From contig NW_014013359.1 in assembly GCF_000611645.1 (NCBI RefSeq), positions 1 through 32,652 on the forward strand: a DNA stretch of 32,652 nt, in the 5' to 3' direction. Made by a program: the position numbers and the translations under genes. The stretch comes from Monoraphidium neglectum (taxonomy: Eukaryota > Chlorophyta > Chlorophyceae > Sphaeropleales > Selenastraceae). The notes beneath the pieces are model-generated. The model did not search any database. It had not been told where the DNA came from and was given only the letters and a program-made list of their open reading frames with translations. Shown one piece after another: positions 17,346-27,396 of the stretch (the stretch's first letter is position 1; every line of letters starts with the position of its first letter).

Positions 17346-20300
17346 GCGCGCGCGCACACACACACACACATACACATACACACACACACATGTAGATGTG
17401 CCTGTCAGCAAAGAAAATCTCAAGACGCCTCATAACGTACACATGCTGTGTTCATCCCTCCCAAAAGAACTCACAAGAGTTGGCAGGCCTGACAACGTCC
17501 CAGCAAACTGGGCAATGTCCGCAGCAGAGGCCTGTGCAGTAAGTAGCATGCAAAGCGCATGTTGGAAATGCTGCATCTCATCACAACCTGCAAGTAGGTT
17601 GGGGTCACACAGGGCTCTTGGCAGTTCTCAAGGAGGTGACCTGACAGCAACGCGCACCCGGTCGATTGCCGCGCCAAGTGCCTCTATGCGTGCCGCGCTC
17701 AGGGCGTGCTCCAGCGCCCGACCCAGGTTGGGCAGGCCTCCGCTGGCGAGGGGGCCAGGCTGCGGGGTGTGATTTATGGGGTCAGGTTGAATTGACCAGG
17801 TACGTGGCGAGGAAGCGAGGCAAACACCGCAAATGCGTACGAGAATGATGTACGTGCTGGTAAAATAGCTCGCTTGTGTCAATTCAGCAAGCATGACGCA
17901 CGCGCACACCCTCACCTGTGGCGTCGTGGCTAGGTCTGCGATGGCCAGCAGCTTGCTGCCGCGGCCGTCTCTGCCGATGTTGATGGTGTCGACGGCGTCC
18001 AACCAGAGCTCCAGCTGCACAAGCATGCCGTAGAAATGCCGCATTGTTGAAGCGCACATATTCGGCAAATAGCCGGCCTCAATTTGCAACAACGTTGATG
18101 CATGGGACTACGCACGGCCCACATGCAGGCGTTGCTCGCATTGCGCTCACACCGCACCTTGCTTGCGTCACCCCACGCCATATCCAGGGCGCTGAACACC
18201 TTTTCGGAGCGCCCTGCGTCTGCCAGGAGGACGCCCGCCAAGTCCAGTGCCGCACCCACAGCGCGAGGTGTCAGCAGACGCTGGGGGCAGGGGTGGCGAG
18301 GGCGGGCAGGGATGGCGGCTTCAGCGCAAGCAGCGGGTGTCTGGCATGCATCTGAATCCTCTATGTCCTGGTCTCCCCTGAGCGTTTTGCTTCACTACCA
18401 CCAATTGGAGCGCAGAATGCTCACTCCCCCCCTCCCAGCTCACGCACGCACCTCAGCCGAGGTAGTGAAGCGCTCCAGGCGCACAGGGTCGTCGGTGACT
18501 CTGTCAATCAGGGCCTTGTAGCCGACGAGGCGCCCATGGGCCAGCACAAGCTCTAGTGCCTACGCGAACATGGTGCGCTCAGGTGTGTGAGGGGCAAGCA
18601 GACGGACAGCTTCCACCAACCTGTGTACCAGCCACCACACACCTGGCGGCAGCCACGCCTGTTCCGCTTGGTGAACATTTAACACCCACCGCAAACGTGC
18701 GCTCCAAACGCTGCGGCGTCAACACGGTGGCCAGCGCCTCCAGCACCTGCGCGTGCAGTCAGCAGGCAGGCGGGCGGCGTTGGTAGGCCCTCAACATTGT
18801 TGGCAATGAGGGGCTGTCCTCCATAAAAAGCATACGTGCGCGCCCTGCGCTGGGAAGAGCGGCAACTGACGCAACCAAGGCGTTTGCTGAGCCGATGAGA
18901 AAGGCCCAGCCCCTGGAGTGCACAAATTGTGCTGTTGCATTTCTCCAGGATGTTGCAGCTTTCCGCGGTTACCTTCTGTGACGTCACTACTCACCATGCG
19001 TGTGCGTTCCAGGCGGGCAGTGTCTGTTGCCTCGTCGACCGCCAGCAGCAGCCCCGTCACCCGCTCACTGTGCGCACCAGGCGAGGCCGGTGCAGGGCAG
19101 TCAGAAATGCAACGTCAAGAGAGGGAGCGAGCTCGTCACGTCCAATACGCCTCGTCCGTTTACTCACTCTGGCAGGGCGTCGTCCAGCCGCTGTGCCACA
19201 CCCAGCCCCCAGTCTCCGCCCAGCAGCCCGCCCAGCGCCACCGCCAAGCGGTCCAGGCGCTCCTGGGGCAGCACTCCGTCCAGCGCGCAAAACAGCTGCC
19301 GGCGTATAGGAATGCCCGCGGAGGCGGGCGGGCCATCAGTACGCGCTGGTGGTGCATGCTGATCGCAGTGCTGACAACTACGTTTCTACTGCACGCAGTA
19401 GCCACCAACGTGAACCACGGTCGAGGGCTGCACCCTCACACGTAACTCGATCACCGCAATCGACAGCGCGCCGCTTGCCTCAGCGCTCGCTGCTGCCCCA
19501 CCCACCGTTTCCAGGCCCTCCTTCCCAGAGAGGGGCAGCAGCTCGCGCATAAACTGAGCCACGCGGCAAAAATGATCATCCGTCTGCGTGGCAGGGGACC
19601 AAGGGGTGGGCCCACCTTGCTTGATCATTGCACTACTTAACAATTTACATTGCCTGAAAGCGTCGCGGCGGTGATGCTTAGCCTGCAATCCACCCTGCTA
19701 CCTCACAACACCATTTGCGGCGCCCAGGGCCCTGGCCCACCTGGACCTCGTCGTAAACGCCCAGATACTTGGAGCGCCGCGCCTTAGTCCAGTATGTTTG
19801 GAACCCTGCGTGGGCAGGGCAGCGGAAGACGGAGGTTTGAATGCCTGGGGACCTGGCGACACCTCGTCGATGTATGTCTTTTCACACTCCACCATCACTT
19901 TGTGACAATGCGGTGCCTTTGGCATCTCACTGTGATTGCAAAGCTGCAAAACATGTCATTGTGCTTTTATGGCTGGAACACACACATTTTGTATGCGAGC
20001 CTGCTGCCGTCCAGTAGGCCCACGCAGTCGCTGACTTGATGCGCAGTGCCCACCCGTGAATGCTCCTGAGACCACGGGATTGCCACCCTCAAGCGTGGCG
20101 TCCAGCACTGCCTTGGGGACGGGTGCGGCCATAGCAGCTTTCATGGCCTATTGGTTGGAAGGAGATGCATGGCCATAGTCTGTGCTTTGGCCTAAAGCAA
20201 TGGTGGCACGGGACAAATAACATCACTACTGATGTGCTTGCAAGAAAGCAAGGTTGATAATGTATTTCAAGCACCCCGATAATATCAAGATTCGTACTTC

Positions 20301-21612
20301 CATCTGTCATGCCGCCTTTGGGGCCCCCTGCACCTCTCTCACGGTTGCCCTGCCCCACCTTGAACACCTTTGCCAGCCGCTCCGGCGTCAGCGCCACATC
20401 CACAGTGCGCTCCAGGGCGGCCACGGCGTCGTCGTCAAACACCCTGGACGTCAGGCTCGTCATCGCTGTGTAGATGACTGGCGCGGACGACACGTCGCGC
20501 AGATAGGGCACAAACCACCTGGCCTGGTGGTGGTGGTCAATGTCCATGTGTGTGTGTGTGTGCGCGCGCGTGTCGTGCGTGCACGTGTGCGCACGCGTGT
20601 TGTGGGTGGTGCGCCGTGCGTGCAATATCGTTGCAGGGGCAGGCCTCTCCAGAAACGCCCCCCCAAAAGCGTGCCCATTTGCGACTTGCTTGCAGGTGTG
20701 GTTCGGTCAAAGGTCCTGGCAACCACTGAAGTCTGGGGCGCCTGGCATGACAGGCAGAAGCTGCCGACTTTGCCTGCAGGCCGCGTCATTGTACAGCAGC
20801 TGTGCCGCATGCGCACCTGCTCTGGTGCAAGGGAGCGGTCGATGGTGTTGATGATGTCTCGCAGATCCGCCAGTGCCGCGGCGTGCGTCCGGTCGTTGAA
20901 CACGGCCACCATGGCGGGGTGCGTGTTGGCCCTGCCAATGCAGAGATATGCAATGATGGCCTTTGAAACAGGGCTGCAGCTGCACCCTGACATGCGTGAA
21001 TACGCATCCCCGGGCCCTTGGCCATGCGCTTTCATGGGTGCACACTGCATGAGGGGCGCTGTGCACCCACCTGTACCATGGGCGGTCCACCCACGGCTGC
21101 GCCACAAAAGACAGCAGGTCCTGGTGGAGGGTGGTGTCCTGCTGGACGGCCGAGCTGCGGTGGCGTACGGTAGGGGGGGAGGGTAGGTGGCAGTACGTAG
21201 TGGTGGGATTTTGCAGGCAGCGTGCAACAGCATGCCCATGCTGACACGTGCAACGTATGTGGCAAGCCCATGCTGACACGTGCACCACTGCCTGCCATTA
21301 CCATACAATGCCGCCTTTCCACTTGTCGCACTCTGCAGCATCTCAACCCTTCGCCGGCCCACACCCACAAGACACCCACAAGAAGTCGTCCCAGCTGCGC
21401 ATGCCTAGGATCATGTCCTGCAGGGGGGTTGCCTGGTAGTAGCCCCCAGAAGCTTGTTTCGTGCCGCCCGGACTGGCAGGCGCCTGGCCGCTTGCGCTCG
21501 CAGCGCGTCGGCAACTGGTGCGTTGCGTCGCGACTCGCGCAGCACGACAAGGGGTGCTTCGTGCCACCGGCGTCACACGCGAGATCAAGCTGACGGGCGC
21601 CAGAAGCTGCAT
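15837..21612 (-). CDS. Organelle-targeted alpha-helical repeat protein, unrecognised family (interrupted by assembly gap)
   Basis: I do not recognise this protein. Fifteen minus-strand exons join in frame to 549 residues: 21612-21380, 21154-21071, 20931-20817, 20523-20359, 20147-20054, 19805-19741, 19583-19440, 19295-19168, 19067-18995, 18746-18690, 18559-18452, 18280-18158, 18014-17916, 17759-17658, 17531-17475. After the 583-base N run, exons 16292-16197 and 15977-15837 add 78 residues and a TGA. Residues 1-57 are a transit peptide rich in Arg, Ser and Ala without acidic residues. The rest is predicted helical. It carries a loose recurring unit resembling A-L-(h)-x-x-L-T-P-x-R-L-x-x-h: for example DVALTPERLAKVF, DGVLPQERLDRLAVAL, ATVLTPQRLERTFAALELVL, DDPVRLERFTTSAERLLTP and SAARIEALGAAIDR. 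No OPR, PPR or TPR consensus is evident. Exons may be missing in the gap. A solenoid scaffold or binding protein is an inference. Confidence 0.65.
16440..16690. repeat. CA/CG-rich alternating repeat, left flank of the assembly gap
   Basis: About 250 bases of imperfect CACA and CACG units running directly into the N run. It lies in an intron of the helical-repeat gene. Its low complexity probably caused the assembly break. Confidence 0.85.
16691..17273. other. Assembly gap (583 N)
   Basis: Run of undetermined bases flanked on both sides by CA/CG repeats. It falls between the exons ending at 17475 and starting at 16292 of the helical-repeat gene, so it may hide repeat sequence only or also one or more exons. 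The N count may not equal the true length. Confidence 0.98.
17274..17392. repeat. (CA)n/(CG)n alternating repeat, right flank of the gap
   Basis: Contains a perfect CA run of about 50 bases (17293-17342), then a CG run and further CA/CATA units. From 17281 onward it alternates pyrimidine and purine for about 110 bases. It lies in the same intron as the gap. Confidence 0.9.
20541..20600. repeat. TG/CG alternating tract
   Basis: TG repeat followed by GCGC and GTGC units in the helical-repeat gene intron 20524-20816. Confidence 0.8.
21234..21284. repeat. Two direct copies of a 19-base sequence
   Basis: The 19-mer GCCCATGCTGACACGTGCA occurs at 21234-21252 and again at 21266-21284, 32 bases apart, inside the first intron of the helical-repeat gene (21155-21379). 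Each copy contains the E-box-like palindrome CACGTG. Either a local duplication or a paired protein-binding site. Confidence 0.7.
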
Positions 21613-23007
21613 ATTCTGAGAGTCTTAAGGACCGCACGAAGGGGTGGTCTTCCGAGTACCTGATTCGGAGGCTTGCCGGAGATCGCAGGCTGTGGGACTA
21701 TGGGCGCGGCAGTCCGAAGACGATGCGTTTTACGTTGATAGAGAGCTGGTAAGCTGTGTTATTGCATGCATGGTGGTTTGACGGGGTGTGATATGATGGA
21801 GGGTGCGCCTTGCTTGTCGCTTCGTTCCGCCATCTTCACCTGTGTGTGTTGACTCATGCATTGAGGCCTCGCCGCACGCGTTAACTTGTAGACACCGCGC
21901 TCATCCACTTGAAGATACAGCAACGGCTGTGCGCCCATGGCCATTGTGAGAGCCACGGATCCTGTGGACGTTGCGGAAGCGCATTGGCAAGCTGCCGCCC
22001 TTGCCAAGAGCTGCCCCACGGGTCAATGTCCTGGATGAGTAAGATATCTTGTGATCTGACCTAGCTGGGTGGCCAGCCGCTGCCTTGATCATGGAAAGGC
22101 AGGCGTGTGCTGCATCAGTACTTAAATCAGCAAGAATTGCCACAGGCATTACGACCTGTAACAAATGGCAGCTCGGTCGCGACTTCGTTTCGTACAAGGC
22201 ACAAAAAAAAGGCACACAGCCACACAGTGATAAAGACGATCGTAAAGGCATTTATTACTGCCTGGAGGTGGAAACAAAACTCGCAAGTTGTTTGCTTATT
22301 ACCCCTCTCGTTCTGACTGCAACAGGCCTTTTCACATAGGGTTCCAGTTATCACAGGGTGCATCTGGGCGGCATTGCAAATTGAAACTCTAAAGGAGCGC
22401 CATCAAGCCAAACGCTCCTGTGCTGCAAGAGGACACCGACAGCGAACGGTACGTGGCGCACAGGGCGCTGGGCGATTAGAGAGGCCAGTAAGGCGAAAGC
22501 AAGTGTCTAGAAGCTGCTCCTTTAGCAGAACAATGAACCAGCTGAGGCATTATGGTACGAGGGCACTGATGTGATGCGCGCGCATGCACAGGCTGCACTC
22601 CACCTGTTGTAGGTATAAACGCGTGACCGCCAACAGACCGACCCACTAGGGTCAACCTGAGCATCTGGGTGTGTGCTTTTGTATGTGCTGCAGCACCAGC
22701 ATACTTGGTCATCCTGTCAGGGTGCGTGATCGGATGTCCGACTCCTATCTCCACAAGAGGGACGAGTGCCAAGTTCCCGTGCAGCAGCTGAGTTTGAGCT
22801 GTGACAGCGGTGCGGCGGCGAGGCCACCGACACCCCTCCATGCCTCCCTCCATGCTTCCCGACATGCCAAACAACGTCCGGTAAGGTGCATACACCGAAA
22901 TTGTTCATATATCATAACACACTTCAAACTATCACCACATTCATCGACAGCTAAAGTTCAAACACGATCTCCACTCCGCAACAACGACAGCACCACCGCA
23001 GCCAGCC
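21613..23007. other. Divergent promoter region, about 1.4 kb
   Basis: Separates the helical-repeat gene (-) from the condensin H2 gene (+) and must hold both promoters. A TATAT at 22908-22912 lies about 95 bases upstream of the condensin ATG. Some minus-strand frames near 21760-22250 look weakly coding (for example MAMGAQPLLYLQVDERGVYK), but they could not be joined into a gene. Nothing else was recognised. Confidence 0.4.
22907..22912 (+). promoter_or_regulatory. TATA-like element upstream of condensin H2
   Basis: ATATAT within TTCATATATCAT, about 95 bases before the ATG at 23008. It sits in an AT-rich stretch that contrasts with the GC-rich surroundings. Weak evidence only. Confidence 0.3.
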
Positions 23008-26000
23008 ATGGCGACCGTGGGGGGTGAGGACCCCGCGGACGCTGAGCTCAGGGAGAACCGCTTCGCCTATCTGCTGCAGCCTATCCGCGACCTGGCCGCG
23101 AACTGGGACATTGACATCGCCGCGGAGCTCGAGGAGTACCTGGAGGAACTCGAGGGCATTAGCTTTGCGATAGAGGACTGCGGCCCGTCGCTCAACTTCG
23201 CGGAGGCCGCCCTGCTGATCCAGGCGCGTGGCTAGAGGCGCCACAGGCGCGTGGCTAGAGGCGCCACAGGGGTGGAGCGCTCCTGCTGTCAGCGCACGTG
23301 CTGCTGTCGGCATGCCGTCCGCCCCAGCACGGCATGCCGGCGCTGCTGTTTGTGTTAGTGCTTTGAGCCCGCACACATGGGCTGCTGGCTTTGACTGATG
23401 GGGTGACTTGTTGATTGAGCGGCGCCTTGCCCGAAAGTTTGGGGCCCAAACAACGCGGCTCGACAATCACGTGCAAACACATATGGTAGCTGCAGGCTCA
23501 GCCCACCTGCCCAACGCCGTCGCAACGCCCCGGCCGTATCCACAGGGCACTACGTGTGTGTACAGCAAGAAGGTGGAGTACCTGCACAACCTGGTTTTCA
23601 GGGCCCTTGAGACTATTCACAACAAGAAGCAGCGGGAGCGCGGAGGCACAGACGAGGAGGGAGGCGCCAAGCGCGGCACACGCCAGGTGCGGCTGCTGCT
23701 GGCTGGCGAGCCAACGCTCTGTGTGTGTGTGTGCTGGCGGCTCCCACACTCGTTGCCACACCTCAAATTGCATTTAGGCTGGGGTCCCTGCCTGTCTGAT
23801 ACCTAGCCAAGATGCACGCCGCCTGGAGGCAGTGTATTCCTGTCACGTCACCTGCCCAGCCGTCCTAAAGCCAAATCCGACTGCCTGTGCCCCTTGCCAG
23901 GCCACGGCAGATGACCTTGACGAGGCTTTCCTGTCTCTGGACGAGGTGGCCCTGGGCCAGGAGGCGGGGCTGGAGGATATTGACCTGGATGAAGACGACG
24001 AGTTTGGTGGGTGGTTGAGTGCCCCATGAGGAGGTGATGGGGGCGGTGATTTTTAGGGTTTGTCCAGGGTATGATGGGTATCGGGCGTGCAGCGAAAGAT
24101 GGACACTGTGTTGCGGGTTCTCCGCACACCAAAACCATAGAGCCCTGGGGTTGTCTGTAGCAGGTGTTGACTTGAAAACTCATTCCGCACCCCCCTGGTG
24201 CATAACCGCTCCAAACAGGCCCACGAGAGCTGCTGCGCCCGCCTACTGCGCTTTTGGCACTAGAGGACGCCGCTGCAGGGCAGGGCGAGACCGACGCTGG
24301 CAGCTACCGTCTTGCGCAGTGCGTAGTGCACGAGAGCGGCGCCCTGCTGCTGGAGCTGCGGGATGGCGAAGCCTATGACCGCCAGCTGCGCAGCCGGGTG
24401 GGGCAACCCGGGCGGATGGCGGCTGCGGTGGCGGCTGCTGCAGCGGCGGCATGCGGCGCTGCTGCAGGCTTGGAGGGTGGCGCCTTTGGAGGTGGTGGTG
24501 ATGCTTATGATGGTTATGACGACGATGGAGGCGGCGACTGGGGCGGCGGCAGTGACGGCGAAGATGACAGTGGGCCGATTGACATGGACGACGGCCTGGC
24601 AGCACCGCAGCCTGCTGGTGGCGCAGGCGATGACGCGGCGTTGGGTGGGATGGCAGACGGCCCTGGCGACGCGCTGGTGGACGACGATGGCGGGGCAGAT
24701 CCTGGGCAAGCAGTGCTGGCGTCAGCCAGTGGTGGCGCCGCAGAGCAGGCGGCCGGCGTGGCCCTTCGCCAGCGGCGCGGCGCAGGCAACGACAGTGCCG
24801 GGCAAGTCGCAGGTGTGGGCCAGGCGTTTGACCCCTACAAGCCCCTGGACCCCAACGACCAGGGCTCGCTGCTGATCAAGCCACTGCAGGTGAGGTGTGG
24901 GGGTTGCACAGTGGGCACGAGGCACGTCGCTTGCTACCCGGGTCGCATCGCGTTCTTGCATGGCTTACTGGGTGGAAACCTGCCTAGTTGTGCTGTCCAG
25001 CGGTGTGCGCCGCTGTTGCAGGCCACAAAGTGCCTGCAGCTGAACAGCCAGCCCTTCCTCTGACCCTGTACCTGCCCTGGTTGCCGCCTGCCTTCCAAAA
25101 GGTCCGCAAGCCGCGGCACCGCGCGGTGCGCGCCACCAGCGCCGTGACCAGGGAGGGGGTCGCGGCGGGCGCTGTGCCCGGGCAGCTGGCGTTTGCAGAG
25201 GAGTTTGGCTACTTGGCGGACGCGCTGGCCCAGGCAAGGAGGGCGCTCGCGACGGCAGCGGCACGGCAGGGACGCGCGAGGCCCAAGGCCCGCAGGGCTG
25301 GCACAGAGTGTGTGGGCCTGCTGCCACACCTGCAGGGCCGCGCGGTGCTGGACTGGTCTGACGTGGCAGAGGCGGAGCGTGAGGAGGATGCAGCACTTGG
25401 AATGGGCGGCGCCGACAGGGCAGTGGGGGCGCAAGGTGCGCAGCCTTTCTTTTGTGTGACATCCAGGGCTGCCCTGCATGGCTGCCCCTCAACATTCGTG
25501 ATGATGCGTCATGTTGCTCGTGTCTCATGGGTGAATTGTATTCTCATCGGATGCTCGGCGCGGCTGGTGTCTCACGCGCCTGTCCGTAACGCCGTTAACT
25601 CTGCGGCGCAGTCGATGATGATTGGGGTGGCGATGACGGCGGTTGGGGCGACGGTGGGGGTGACTCTGAGGACGGCGAGCCAGGCGCTGGCGGCCAGGAT
25701 CAAGGACCCAGCGCGCTGCAGGCAGCTCTGGAGGAGGCAGCAGGCGGCGGCATGGGTCCAAGCGGCTGGCTGCATGGCGGTGGCAGCGGCGACGTCGCCA
25801 GTGGCAGCCACAAGAGCGACTCTTCTCGCCTGAGTTATGAGGAGCTGTGTCGCGCCCATATCGAGAAGCTCATTGCAGCAGCAGCGGCGCAGCAGGTCCA
25901 GTCAGACCTGCAGGTGGGCTGCCAAGGCCAAGGCGGTGACGTGCTGAGTCTTGACTACACCCATCTGTGCCAAGAAGGTTGAAAAGCGGGCACAGCATGC

Positions 26001-26956
26001 AGTTGTGCGGCTTGTGCGGAAAGCAGTGCCTGCCAAGCCAGCCTTATGAACCATCCCCTTGCCTGCAAATGCACTGCCGTTGTCGCCTCTCCTGATATTG
26101 CTAGGTGCGTGTGTCCACGTGGCGGCAGCGCATCGACCCTGTGCTGTCTGCTGAGGAGGACCGCAGTGCCTTTGACATCCATACGTACGGAGGCACCATA
26201 CTGAAGCGCCTTGGGGGCGAGGACGCTGCGGTGGCAGCGCCAGAGGAGGAGGAGGCGGTGCCATTTGGGCGTGTTGTCACGTGCGACAATCCGTTCGAAG
26301 TGGCGCGCATGTTTGCCGCCATGCTGCAGCTCGTCAACAACAGGTGCGGGCAGGGCTGGCTCTCCAAGCACAGTGGAGGAGTTGAGGAATCCTTTCATTA
26401 GCGGAGCTTCTCAAGATGCTGCGCTGCCGGTGACGAGACCACTCTAGGACACACTCTACATACCTACCAACCCCACATTCTACCCGTCTGCCCCCAATTT
26501 TGTTGCTGCAGGAACGTTGAGTTGTGCCGCAGCGACGTGGAGAACCCCTCACAGCCCTTTGGCCTGCAGCTGCTGACCACTGACCGCCACCACGAGAACA
26601 TGGACGAGCGCATCGGCGCCACGGCAGGGCCCCTGACGACGCAGCTGGCATCACAGCTGGCAGCGGTGGCGGTGGGACACAGCCAGCAGCAGCCGAGCGG
26701 GCAGGCAGCCAAGGCAGCTAAATTGGGCCGCAGTGGCGCGAAGGCCAAGGTAACGCGCACAGCGGCGGCGGCACAACCGAAGGGGGGCGGCAGCGGCAAC
26801 GACAGTGGGGGCAAGGATGCCAGCAGCAGCGAGGGCAGCGACAATGAGAACCGTGGCAGGCGGCGGCAGAACAACGCGCTTACCAAGGGCACGGCAGGTT
26901 CACAAAAGCCTGCGGCCAAGCGGCTACGCCAGGCTCGGGTGCAGGCTGCTGCATAA
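23008..26956 (+). CDS. CAPH2: Condensin-II complex subunit H2 (CAP-H2, kleisin)
   Basis: Eight exons join in frame to 817 residues: 23008-23223, 23546-23686, 23901-24006, 24219-24889, 25102-25435, 25612-25913, 26105-26343, 26512-26956. The N-terminus is the CNDH2_N kleisin domain: RFAYLLQPIRDLAANWDIDI, LEEYLEELEGISFAI, NFAEAALLIQ joined to GTTCVYSKKVEYLHNLVF. The middle contains DPYKPLDPND, typical of H2. The C-terminal winged-helix region shows SYEELCRAHIEKLI, FDIHTYGGTILKRL and NPFEVARMFAAMLQLVNNRNVEL, which align with animal and plant CAP-H2. H2 bridges the SMC2/SMC4 heads and recruits the HEAT subunits in chromosome condensation. The protein is longer than human H2 (605 residues) because of Gly/Asp/Ala-rich insertions and a basic, Ser-rich tail. 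The first intron (23224-23545) appears to use a GC donor inside a tandem duplication. Confidence 0.9.
23221..23266 (+). repeat. Perfect 23-base tandem duplication covering a splice donor
   Basis: Two identical adjacent 23-mers, 23221-23243 and 23244-23266, each beginning CAGGCGCGTGGCTAG. The first three bases of copy one are the last codon of condensin H2 exon 1, so the donor CAG/GCGCGT is present twice. Reading past the first copy meets TAG within four codons. Confidence 0.95.
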
Positions 26957-27396
26957 AGTCTGGTTGCTGGCCGGTTGCCTTACTTTTCACCTCAGTTTGC
27001 ATTTTGACCCTTTTCATTTGACACCTCAGTTTATTCAGCTGGCAGATACTCCACGAGTTCTGTGACCCCTCTCAACACTGCTTGAGGACCTGATCTGGGT
27101 GTGTTGAATGTTCCAATTGAGATTCAGGCGTTGCTCACGGCCAGGAGTGGGGCGCTGTTGTATGTCTCAACAGCCACAAACATGATTAATACCGCACGCC
27201 CCTGGTGCAAGCGTATTGTCTGAATAAAATGTCGGCGTCCTTGCCCTAGGTGAACGACAAGCAAGCAAGGCAACAATCACAGCAACAGGAGCAAGTGCTG
27301 GACCATTGGGAGCCATTGCAGGGTTAGGTCCTGAGCTGCTCATATTGGATGAATATCACAGCAGAGTACTGTATGCACCAACAGCCTGCCCAGCTT
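26957..27396. other. Intergenic: convergent 3' regions
   Basis: Between the condensin H2 stop (+) and the bL19 stop (-). AT-richer than the flanking exons, with an AATAAA at about 27222. No gene was recognised and no TGTAA was found on either strand at a convincing place. Confidence 0.45.

Noticed and set aside
16302..17772. Long apparent frames through the CA repeat and the N run
   Set aside because: They consist of His/Thr/Ala or Cys/Val repeats from microsatellite and undetermined bases, not of coding sequence.
21759..22251. Possible minus-strand exons upstream of the helical-repeat gene (MAMGAQPLLYLQVDERGVYK)
   Set aside because: Some sequence looks weakly protein-like, but no consistent donor/acceptor pair and phase joined the pieces, and no family was recognised.
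23221..23266. Tandem 23-mers as a CRISPR-like or mobile-element signature
   Set aside because: Only two directly adjacent copies without spacers, in a eukaryotic gene; a simple local duplication explains them.
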